A DNA stretch of 5,779 nt from Bacteroidota bacterium (lineage in GTDB: Bacteria > Bacteroidota > Kryptoniia > Kryptoniales > JAKASW01). Position 1 is the first letter of the stretch. Each line of letters begins with the position of its first letter. Below the pieces are notes generated by a model. It was given only the letters and a program-made list of their open reading frames with translations, had not been told where the DNA came from and made no database searches. This document shows, in pieces, positions 1-5,779 of this stretch. The stretch covers positions 1 through 5,779 of the forward strand of contig JAJYOS010000458.1 of assembly GCA_021796055.1 (NCBI GenBank), read 5' to 3'. Made by a program: the position numbers and the translations under genes.

Positions 1-278
1 AAGAGGCGGGGTTTTGTGCCGCAAATTGGGAATTGGCCGGCGAGTTCGATCCATACAACGGCGTGACGGATGAAATCTGCAAGGTGTATCTTGCAACCGG
101 CTTGAAGGAAGCAGCTAAAGAGAAAGATCCTTCGGAAGAATTTGAGGTGCTCAAGCTTACGGTGGATGAATTCCAATCTATGGTCGATGGGGGCGAAATA
201 TGGGATGGAATGACGCTTGCTGCATGGGGGCTCGCAAAGAAAACCATGCTTCATAATTTGAAGGAGGTTGTGAGATGA
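1..278 (+). CDS. Nudix hydrolase, ADP-ribose pyrophosphatase-like, C-terminal part (5' end outside window)
   Basis: The reading frame is open from the first base (full codons from base 3) to the TGA at 276-278, giving 91 visible residues. The visible part begins EAGF. The preceding codon ends in AA and could be GAA (Glu), so this fits the end of the Nudix box consensus (REUXEEXGU) with the catalytic helix just outside the window. After it come the features of ADP-ribose pyrophosphatase-type Nudix proteins: an FDPYNGVTDE segment (family form 'spG.s.E'), a strand KVYLATGL, an acidic EEFEVLKLT stretch, and a closing helix with GGEIWDGMTLAAWGLA. Such enzymes hydrolyse ADP-ribose or related nucleoside-diphosphate sugars to a monophosphate and a sugar phosphate in the cytosol. 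Substrate cannot be fixed from the tail alone. A TTG at 33 is in frame but lies inside the conserved fold, so it is not the start. The stop overlaps the start of the next gene (ATGA at 275-278), which points to one operon and coupled translation. Confidence 0.85.
   Translation, partial: EAGFCAANWELAGEFDPYNGVTDEICKVYLATGLKEAAKEKDPSEEFEVLKLTVDEFQSMVDGGEIWDGMTLAAWGLAKKTMLHNLKEVVR
261..268 (+). promoter_or_regulatory. Strong Shine-Dalgarno site for the namZ-like gene
   Basis: AAGGAGGT lies inside the last codons of the Nudix gene, six bases before the ATG at 275. It is an almost full match to the anti-Shine-Dalgarno sequence at ideal spacing and fixes the start of the muramidase gene. With the four-base stop/start overlap it suggests both coupled and independent ribosome entry. 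It contrasts with the barrel gene downstream, which has no such site. Confidence 0.85.
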
Positions 279-1516
279 AAAAAATGATTCTTCTTTTGAT
301 CCCTCTGCTCTCATTAATTTCGGTGCCTTCGCTCTTTGCCGGGGGGAGAGTCAGGACCGGCGATGAAGTTCTTGTGCAGAAATACCTCAGCCTCATCAAA
401 GGCAAGACGATCGGACTTATAACTAACCAGAGCGGCAGACTTTCAGATGGCAGGGATGTCATCGATGTCCTGGACAAGGTCCCAGGTGTCAAGCTTGTCG
501 CCCTTTTTAGTCCGGAGCATGGGATAAGAGGTCAGGCCTCGGCGGGAGAAAAAGTGTCCAGTAATGTCGATGAAAAGACCGGCGTGCCGATCTACTCGTT
601 GTACGGGAAGACGGATAAGCCGACTCCTGAAATGCTGAAAGGGATCGATGTCCTTCTCTATGACATACAGGATGTCGGGACGAGGTTTTACACCTTCATC
701 AGCACGCTCGACCTCAGCCTCGAAGCAGCGGCCGAAAACCACATCGAATTTGTCGTGCTCGACAGGCCCGACATGATGCGGGCAAATCTAGTAGACGGTC
801 CCCTCCTGCTCGACTCATTGCGGTCTTTCATCGGTATTCAGCCCATAACGAGCGTTTACGGAATGACGCCGGGCGAGTTTGCCACGATGATCAATGATGC
901 CCACATGCTGAAGGACGGGGTCAAGGCGGATCTCAAGGTTGTGAAGATGGAAAACTACCGGCGCAGCATGTGGTACGATCAGACAGGCCTCAATTGGGTA
1001 ACGCCGTCGCCTAACCTTCCGGATATGAATGCCGTGGAAGTGTATGGCGGCAATGTGCTCTTTGAAGCAACCAACGTTTCAGAAGGACGCGGAACGGAGC
1101 ATCCGTTCGAGACAATCGGCGCACCGTTCATTAACTCGAGGCAGCTTGTCGATCTTCTGAACGAACAGCATGTCGCCGGAGTCAAGTATGAGCCTGTCGA
1201 TTTCACTCCCCGCTCATTCCCGTGGGCCGTCAAGCCGAAGTACCAAGGCGAAGTCTGTCACGGTGTCAGGATCATTGTTGCTGAGAGAAACGTATTCAAG
1301 CCCGTTGAGGCGGGAGTGACTCTTGTCTGGGCCATCCACAAGTTGTATCCGGACTCATTCAAGATGCACGGCAGAGGTTTTGATCTCCGGGCAGGAACGC
1401 CGGAAGTGAGAACGATGATTGACGAGGGGAAGACTCCACATGAGATTATTTCCGCATGGCAGCCCGGATTGAAGAAGTTTGAGAAATTCCGCGAGAAATA
1501 CCTTTTGTACAAATGA
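275..1516 (+). CDS. namZ: Secreted exo-beta-N-acetylmuramidase, DUF1343/NamZ family (GH171)
   Basis: This 413-residue protein spans the whole DUF1343 family, whose founding characterised member, Bacillus subtilis NamZ (YbbC), removes MurNAc from the non-reducing ends of peptidoglycan fragments. Residues 1-22 form a signal peptide: MKK, a Leu/Ile-rich core, and probable cleavage after SLFA, so it should act in the periplasm or outside the cell. Family motifs appear in order: GLITNQSG (47-54), FSPEHGIRG (78-86, with Glu81 as the likely active-site Glu of the SPEHG motif), YDIQDVGTRFYTF (129-141), VLDRP (161-165), VYGMTPGEFA (194-203), PSPNLPD (244-250), TNVSEGRGTEHPFETIGAPF (266-285), and a C-terminal segment ending in REKYLLYK. 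The usual LDRPNP-x-GG-x-x-VEGP segment reads LDRPDMMRANLVDGP (162-176): the Asn-Pro/Gly-Gly part is lost and Glu is replaced by Asp174. Ala265 stands where family members usually have Gly (EGTN). The start is set by the Shine-Dalgarno site at 261-268. The gene overlaps the Nudix gene and is followed after 68 bases by an outer-membrane barrel gene. The family call is firm; activity on MurNAc substrates is inferred. Confidence 0.92.
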   Translation: MKKMILLLIPLLSLISVPSLFAGGRVRTGDEVLVQKYLSLIKGKTIGLITNQSGRLSDGRDVIDVLDKVPGVKLVALFSPEHGIRGQASAGEKVSSNVDEKTGVPIYSLYGKTDKPTPEMLKGIDVLLYDIQDVGTRFYTFISTLDLSLEAAAENHIEFVVLDRPDMMRANLVDGPLLLDSLRSFIGIQPITSVYGMTPGEFATMINDAHMLKDGVKADLKVVKMENYRRSMWYDQTGLNWVTPSPNLPDMNAVEVYGGNVLFEATNVSEGRGTEHPFETIGAPFINSRQLVDLLNEQHVAGVKYEPVDFTPRSFPWAVKPKYQGEVCHGVRIIVAERNVFKPVEAGVTLVWAIHKLYPDSFKMHGRGFDLRAGTPEVRTMIDEGKTPHEIISAWQPGLKKFEKFREKYLLYK

Positions 1517-1584
1517 ACAAGATAAGGATGGGGAGCTGCTCTCTGTTGACATCCATGAATGTTCGCCACAGAAACTCCGGATAA
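1517..1584 (+). other. 68-base spacer between namZ and the barrel gene, no clear signals
   Basis: I see no terminator hairpin with a T-run here, which favours read-through from namZ into the barrel gene. A TTGACA at 1546-1551 resembles a sigma-70 -35 box, but 17 bases later the sequence is CAGAAA, a poor -10. No purine-rich GGAG-type site precedes the ATG at 1585; the last bases are ACTCCGGATAA, where TAA at 1582-1584 is an in-frame stop directly before the start codon. Confidence 0.5.
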
Positions 1585-3519
1585 ATGGAAACCAGGCCGT
1601 TTCTGCCTTTCGCGTGCGGTCTCTTTCTGACTGTAACTCTAATGATGGCTGCGGCACCTCCCGTCTATTGCCAGGAGGATTCGACGAAGGTATCGCACGA
1701 GCGCCTCGTCAGCCCGGTCTTTCCGTCCGGTACAATCACCCGCGAGCCGTCATACACCATTTCCGATTCTGAAATAATCTGGAGCGATTACAGGTATTCC
1801 GGCGAGATCCTGCAAAGGATCCCGGGGTCCTTCCTTGCGAATATGGATCAGCCCGGGGATCCATCCGAGCTGTATTTCGATGGGCTCGGGGTCGACCACA
1901 CGAAGTACTTGCTCGACGGGGTTGAGCTGAACGAGCCGACGACTTCCTCCCTGAATCTTTACCACGTGCCGATGGAGTTTGTCGGGAACGTCCAGTACAT
2001 TGACGCCCTCCGTGCGCCGATCTATCAGTTCAACGCGACGGGCGGCCTTGTAAATTTTCAGACCCACCAGTACAGCGAGCCGGTTCCTTACTCGAAGGTC
2101 AGGCACATGGAGGAACCGTACAACTATCTCATAACCGACGGGGTCTTCTCGCAGAACATCGGCTACAATTCGAACATAGATGCCGGATTTGAACGGCAGA
2201 CGACGGACGGAAGGTTCGACAATGCGGTCTACGACGGCGTAAATATCCGCGCTAAGTACAGATACAGCATTGACTCTACCCGCCAGCTGACGGCAACGGA
2301 GGTATACTACCGCACCAAAGGAGGTGCGAATGGCGGGGCGCTTCCATATAATATCAACGCGAACATATTCCAGCAATTTCTAATTCCACTGAGAAGCACG
2401 ACAGCCAATCTGACTTATCTCCAGCACCATGTGCAGGCAGCTTACTCGCAGGGAGATCCGTACGACTCGACGCAGTTTCTTACCGCCTCGGTCTTCTACG
2501 ATTACTACAGCTTCCAGTACGGCGACGCGTCCTTCTACCTGGCCAACATCAGCAGGAGGGTAGGTGCGAACGTTCGCGGGAGCGAGAATTTTGCGTTTGG
2601 GCGGCTTAATTTCGGTGCGGAAGCGGTGCGCGACGAAAACCCTTACAACAGCCATGCTGTCATTCCTTCGCAGAACAGAATCTCAGGATATGCCGACGAA
2701 GAGTTCCACCTGTTCGATCTTGTCAGTGCCGGCGTCTTCGGCAGGGGTGATATTGTATCAGATACGTTTTATCCGGCCTTCGGGTTTCTGTTCGGTTTCA
2801 GAAACGAGTATTTCGGTCTCGAAGCAGGGGCCAATATATCGGACCAGGTACCGAGCTTGTCGGAAAAATACTTCGTAAGTCAGAGCTTCACCGGCAACAC
2901 AAACCTTAAGGCGGAGACCGACAAGCTGCTCCAATTGAAGGCGGGCGTAAGGCTGGGAGAAACCCTGGAATTTTCGCTCAAACCATACATGAGACTCATA
3001 GACAATCCGATTTATTTTCGCGAGCAATATGTCGGACAGCCGGCCTACCCGAACATTTCTGTCGTCAATCTGAGTACCAGGAAAATTTACGGCGTCGATG
3101 CGGCGATCAAACTGACCTTGTGGAAGTTCGGGGCAGACGGGAATTTTAACTATGTCAGTGAGAAGATCGATGGCGCCGGTGTCAACACGCTGCCGAAATA
3201 CTATGCTGCAGGTGAATTGTACTATCACGACATTTTATTCAACGGACATCTGAATTTGAGGGCCGGAGTGAGGGGAAGGGTCCTGAGCGAATTCCAGGGA
3301 AGCGGCTTCTATCCGGAAGCCCTGATTTACTATCCGACCGATTTGAACCAGTATGGTCCATACGGAAGTTCCGACCTGTTTGTTCAGGCGAGAATAGGCA
3401 GCGCGGTGATTTACTTCACTTTCTTCAACTTGACTGGGGAGGACTACTTCGTCGCGCCGGTGTACCCCGCACTCAACAGCAGCTTTGGATTCGGAATAAA
3501 CTGGGAGTTCCTTAACTAG
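1585..3519 (+). CDS. TonB-dependent-receptor-like outer-membrane beta-barrel protein
   Basis: The 644-residue protein begins with a signal peptide: METRPF, a hydrophobic core to about residue 25, then a probable cleavage V-Y-C/Q after Cys29. This is not a lipobox. A plug-like domain covers roughly 55-160: EILQRIPGSF (74-83), LYFDGLGVDHTKYLLDGVEL (96-115), matching the 'i.iRG....vLiDGvpl' pattern, and VQYIDALRAPIYQFNATGG (136-154), matching 'ieviRGP.s.lyG..a.GG', followed by LVNFQTHQ. The rest is alternating aromatic/polar strand sequence of a barrel, with the typical late motif GNTNLKAET (437-445) and a closing FFNLTGEDYF...FGFGINWEF. Length is near that of BtuB-type receptors. No TonB box is evident between the signal peptide and the plug, there is no carboxypeptidase-like N-terminal domain, and the last residue is Asn, not Phe. 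The ligand is unknown. The start at 1585 is forced from upstream by an in-frame TAA at 1582-1584 and supported by the signal peptide, although no Shine-Dalgarno is visible. It probably shares a transcript with namZ, which could hint at uptake of cell-wall fragments, but that is speculative. Confidence 0.87.
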   Translation: METRPFLPFACGLFLTVTLMMAAAPPVYCQEDSTKVSHERLVSPVFPSGTITREPSYTISDSEIIWSDYRYSGEILQRIPGSFLANMDQPGDPSELYFDGLGVDHTKYLLDGVELNEPTTSSLNLYHVPMEFVGNVQYIDALRAPIYQFNATGGLVNFQTHQYSEPVPYSKVRHMEEPYNYLITDGVFSQNIGYNSNIDAGFERQTTDGRFDNAVYDGVNIRAKYRYSIDSTRQLTATEVYYRTKGGANGGALPYNINANIFQQFLIPLRSTTANLTYLQHHVQAAYSQGDPYDSTQFLTASVFYDYYSFQYGDASFYLANISRRVGANVRGSENFAFGRLNFGAEAVRDENPYNSHAVIPSQNRISGYADEEFHLFDLVSAGVFGRGDIVSDTFYPAFGFLFGFRNEYFGLEAGANISDQVPSLSEKYFVSQSFTGNTNLKAETDKLLQLKAGVRLGETLEFSLKPYMRLIDNPIYFREQYVGQPAYPNISVVNLSTRKIYGVDAAIKLTLWKFGADGNFNYVSEKIDGAGVNTLPKYYAAGELYYHDILFNGHLNLRAGVRGRVLSEFQGSGFYPEALIYYPTDLNQYGPYGSSDLFVQARIGSAVIYFTFFNLTGEDYFVAPVYPALNSSFGFGINWEFLN

Positions 3520-3533
3520 AAAAGTCGGGAAGT

Positions 3534-5779
3534 TTATTTCGTCGAGTCGATGGCATCGCGAACATGTACAGCGAGGTCGGCTACGGAGTATGGTTTCCCG
3601 ACCACAGTGTTCACTCCCATCGAAACCAGATCATCGACCTTCTCTCCAATGCTCAAGCCAGTTGCAAGGAGAACGGCCACATCAGGGTTGATTTCCTTCA
3701 GGAGCGGGTAGACATCTGTGCCTGTCATTTCAGGCATCAGCATGTCGAGAATCACGAGGTCTATTTCGCTGAAATGTTTCCTGTAAGCCTTCAACCCCTC
3801 GATCGGGCCCTCGGCGGTCAGCACTTTATATCCCAATCCCTCCAGGATTTCTCTCGTCAGGTCGAGGAGGGTCGCCTCGTCGTCGATGATCAATATTCTT
3901 TCCGAACCGCGCGGCACTTCTGTCGGCACCGATTCTAAGTCGTCGGAAGGAATTTTGTCCGTCGAAGGGAAATAGAGTCTGAACGTTGTCCCGCGGTCCA
4001 GCTCGCTTTCAACGGTAATGAACCCCTTGTGGTTCTTCACGATTCCATATACGATAGATAGACCGAGTCCCGTTCCTTTACCGAGAGGCTTCGTCGTGAA
4101 GAAGGGCTCGAAGATCTTCCTCTGAATCTCCTTGTCCATTCCGACTCCCGTATCCGAGACTGCCATACAGACATACTTGCCTGCCATAGCATCGGGATTT
4201 TGCCTCACTATGTGCGCTGTGAATTCCACGTTCGATGTGGCTATCCGAAGCATCCCGCCCGCAGGCATCGCGTCACGGGAATTTATGCAGAGATTTATTA
4301 TGACACTCTCAAGCTGACTGGTGTCGGCCTCGATGATGCTTATCGTTGGATCGAGCGTGGTTTCTATCTTGATATTCTTGCCGATGCTTCTTATCAAAAT
4401 CTTCATCGCATCATTGACGATATCGTTCAATCGCGCCGGCCTGAAGTCGCTTTCGCGCTGGCGTGAGAAGGTCAGAAGCTGGGACGTGAGCTCGGCGGCT
4501 CTTTGAGCGGAAGAATCGAGAACGTCGATATATTTCTTCAGATTCACATCTTTTGGAGCGTATCTTCTCCTCAGAATCTCTATGGCGCCGTAAATTGAAC
4601 CGAGCAGGTTGTTGAAGTCGTGTGCTATGCCGCTCGCGAGCTGGCCGATGCTCTCCATCTTCTGAGACTGGATGAGCTGTTCCTCGAGGGTTTTGGTGTC
4701 CGTGACGTCGACAAGGGCGGCCTGGATTGCGGGTTTTCCCAGGTAGCTTATACCGGCAGCCCATCCCTCCAGTGACTTCATCCTTCCGCTCGACGACATT
4801 ATCCGGATTGTGAACTGAATGTCCCTGTCGGGAGACAGGGCAACCTCGGAAAGTCTTTCGGAAAGCTGCACGTAGTCGTTCGGGTGTACGAGGCTGTCTA
4901 AGGGTGACCCCTGCAGCAGGTTGAGGTCGGTCTCGAACAACGCGCCGAGTGTGGGGTTTGCGTAAACTATGAGGCCGTCCTGTACGACGAGCACTCCGAG
5001 CATGGAGTGTTCCACAAGGCTTCGGTATTTCTCCTCAGACTCATGTAATGCGTTCTTTACGGATTGTTCAAGCGTAACGTCCCTGCCTATGGCCATGATG
5101 CCGGTCACCTTGCCTGCGGCCCGGAGCGTAGTCATGCTCAGTTCGACGATGCGTTCCTCGTTGAACTTCGTAAGAAGTCTCACGGTGTAGCGAGAATGTT
5201 CGTCAGGAGAATCGAACTGCTCCTGAATCCTTCTCATAATAGCTTCGGCATTATCAGGATGGGCGATCTTGGAGATAGGTTTTCCCCAGATCTCGTCGGC
5301 GGCGTAATTCAGCTGCTCGAAGAATCTCTTATTGGCAAAAACAAACTCGCCGCGATTATTGAACAGGAGCACCATATCGTTGGCCTGTTCAACCAGGTTG
5401 CGGTACCTGTTCTCCGATGCTCGAAGCTGTTCCTGGAGACGGCGCTTCTCGGTGATGTCCCGCTGAATTCCCCATATCCTGACCAGGGTGTCGTTCGACT
5501 TTTCACCGATGTATGAGTTCTCGAAATAGTGGATATTGCCGTGCTGATCCTTCTCGACGGTCTCGACGTTTGTGATCGAAAAATTCTGTTCGGTGAATTT
5601 CACTTTCGATGCGATGTAACCATCCAGGTCGGCGATGAACTCGTAGGCGTGCTTGCCGGTCAACTGAGTGGGAAAATCGAATCCGTACATTTTGGCGAGG
5701 GCCTGGTTACACTCGACAATTACGCCCCTATCGACGATTTCTTTCGCCAGCTTGTCTGTCCTCTGATTCACGTCGATGG
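3534..5779 (-). CDS. Hybrid sensor histidine kinase, PAS-PAS-PAS-HisKA-HATPase-receiver (5' end outside window)
   Basis: The frame is open from the right edge to the TAA at 3534-3536. Numbering here is from the GTG at 5769-5771 (745 residues). That GTG is probably internal: the frame stays open beyond it (Ile-Asp before it), no Shine-Dalgarno precedes it, and PAS domains of this type usually carry a P-I-x(n) lead-in. Domains: PAS1 about 1-112 (ECNQALAKMYGF, then WGIQRDITEKR), PAS2 about 118-236 (ending GRDVT), PAS3 about 244-360 (ending VDVTD). The HisKA segment is GIAHDFNNLL with phospho-acceptor His384; the HDFNN form is typical of the HPK4 class. The ATPase domain has N-box NLCINSRDAM (493-502), G1 DTGVGM (540-545), F-box FEPFFTT (554-560) and G2 GKGTGLGLS (564-572). 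The receiver (about 624-742) keeps Asp630/Asp631, phospho-acceptor Asp676, Thr704 and Lys726-Pro727, so both signalling parts look active. No membrane helix is visible, so sensing is cytosolic unless anchors lie upstream. The layout is CckA-like, and phosphate would need an HPt partner or act through REC feedback. No partner gene is in the window. Confidence 0.96.
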   Translation of the reverse strand, partial: IDVNQRTDKLAKEIVDRGVIVECNQALAKMYGFDFPTQLTGKHAYEFIADLDGYIASKVKFTEQNFSITNVETVEKDQHGNIHYFENSYIGEKSNDTLVRIWGIQRDITEKRRLQEQLRASENRYRNLVEQANDMVLLFNNRGEFVFANKRFFEQLNYAADEIWGKPISKIAHPDNAEAIMRRIQEQFDSPDEHSRYTVRLLTKFNEERIVELSMTTLRAAGKVTGIMAIGRDVTLEQSVKNALHESEEKYRSLVEHSMLGVLVVQDGLIVYANPTLGALFETDLNLLQGSPLDSLVHPNDYVQLSERLSEVALSPDRDIQFTIRIMSSSGRMKSLEGWAAGISYLGKPAIQAALVDVTDTKTLEEQLIQSQKMESIGQLASGIAHDFNNLLGSIYGAIEILRRRYAPKDVNLKKYIDVLDSSAQRAAELTSQLLTFSRQRESDFRPARLNDIVNDAMKILIRSIGKNIKIETTLDPTISIIEADTSQLESVIINLCINSRDAMPAGGMLRIATSNVEFTAHIVRQNPDAMAGKYVCMAVSDTGVGMDKEIQRKIFEPFFTTKPLGKGTGLGLSIVYGIVKNHKGFITVESELDRGTTFRLYFPSTDKIPSDDLESVPTEVPRGSERILIIDDEATLLDLTREILEGLGYKVLTAEGPIEGLKAYRKHFSEIDLVILDMLMPEMTGTDVYPLLKEINPDVAVLLATGLSIGEKVDDLVSMGVNTVVGKPYSVADLAVHVRDAIDSTK
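4823..4840. repeat. Perfect 7-bp inverted repeat (hairpin) inside the kinase gene
   Basis: CCCTGTC at 4823-4829, loop GGGA at 4830-4833, and GACAGGG at 4834-4840 form a perfect, GC-rich stem with a four-base loop. It lies in the codons for the SPDRD part of PAS3. No T-run follows on either strand, so it is not an intrinsic terminator. It may be chance or a local mRNA structure. Confidence 0.6.

Noticed and set aside
33..278. A separate small 81-residue gene starting at TTG 33
   Set aside because: The frame is open to the window edge and the residues before it (EAGFCAANWE) continue the Nudix fold, so it is the tail of a larger gene.
1546..1574. A possible sigma-70 promoter with TTGACA at 1546
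   Set aside because: The -10 position at normal spacing is CAGAAA, and no Bacteroidota-type TAnnTTTG element is properly placed before the barrel gene.
1479..1772. A 97-residue plus-strand frame spanning the namZ-barrel gap
   Set aside because: It overlaps the end of namZ and the signal peptide and N-terminal region of the barrel protein, has no ribosome-binding site, and shows no recognisable domain. Both flanking genes are better supported.
1817..1862. An imperfect inverted repeat, GGATCCCGGGG and CCCGGGGATCC
   Set aside because: The arms need a one-base bulge, lie 24 bases apart inside plug codons, and consist of self-palindromic GC-rich words, so chance is likely.
1750..2376. A 208-residue minus-strand open frame
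   Set aside because: It lies wholly opposite the conserved plug and early barrel coding region and has no family-like motif. It is a shadow of codon bias.
3490..3560. Small palindromes such as AACTGGGAGTT and CGATGGCATCG near the convergent stops
   Set aside because: Stems are only 4-5 bp and no T-run follows, so they do not support a terminator.
5064..5516. A 150-residue plus-strand open frame
   Set aside because: It lies opposite well-conserved PAS coding sequence and has no recognisable motif or good start.
5769..5771. GTG as the true start of the kinase
   Set aside because: The frame stays open to the window edge, there is no Shine-Dalgarno before it, and the first PAS would lack its usual lead-in. 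The gene most likely begins outside the window.

Overview
The window is a gene-dense stretch (about 52-55% GC by eye) of a didermic bacterium. An exported DUF1343/NamZ-type peptidoglycan hydrolase and a TonB-dependent-receptor-like outer-membrane barrel together require an outer membrane. The barrel style (no visible TonB box, last residues WEFLN) and the NamZ-plus-barrel neighbourhood are most reminiscent of the Bacteroidota/Chlorobiota/Ignavibacteriota group. That placement is an inference from protein style, not a demonstrated identification.

Layout. (1) Bases 1-278, plus strand: the 3' end of a Nudix hydrolase resembling ADP-ribose pyrophosphatases; the window opens at the last residues of the Nudix box. 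(2) Bases 275-1516, plus strand: a complete secreted exo-beta-N-acetylmuramidase (NamZ/DUF1343, GH171), overlapping the Nudix gene by an ATGA and preceded by a near-perfect Shine-Dalgarno. (3) Bases 1585-3519, plus strand: a complete 644-residue TonB-dependent-receptor-like barrel, starting 68 bases after namZ with no recognisable ribosome-binding site. (4) Bases 3534-5779, minus strand: the 3' part of a hybrid histidine kinase (three PAS domains, HisKA, HATPase, receiver), running off the right edge. Its stop lies 14 bases from the stop of the barrel gene, so the two units converge.

How they may work together. The three plus-strand genes look like one transcription unit. NamZ would release MurNAc from peptidoglycan chain ends in the periplasm. 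The barrel could take up an unknown ligand across the outer membrane. The Nudix enzyme would hydrolyse a nucleoside-diphosphate compound in the cytosol. A shared role in cell-wall turnover or scavenging is conceivable but not shown by the sequence. The hybrid kinase is on the opposite strand and need not be related.

No RNA gene, mobile element, CRISPR array or clear terminator was seen, and no gap without a gene exceeds 70 bases. I found no convincing new system. The points most worth a second look are the altered motif in the NamZ protein, the coupled Nudix-namZ pair, and the atypical barrel protein beside it.
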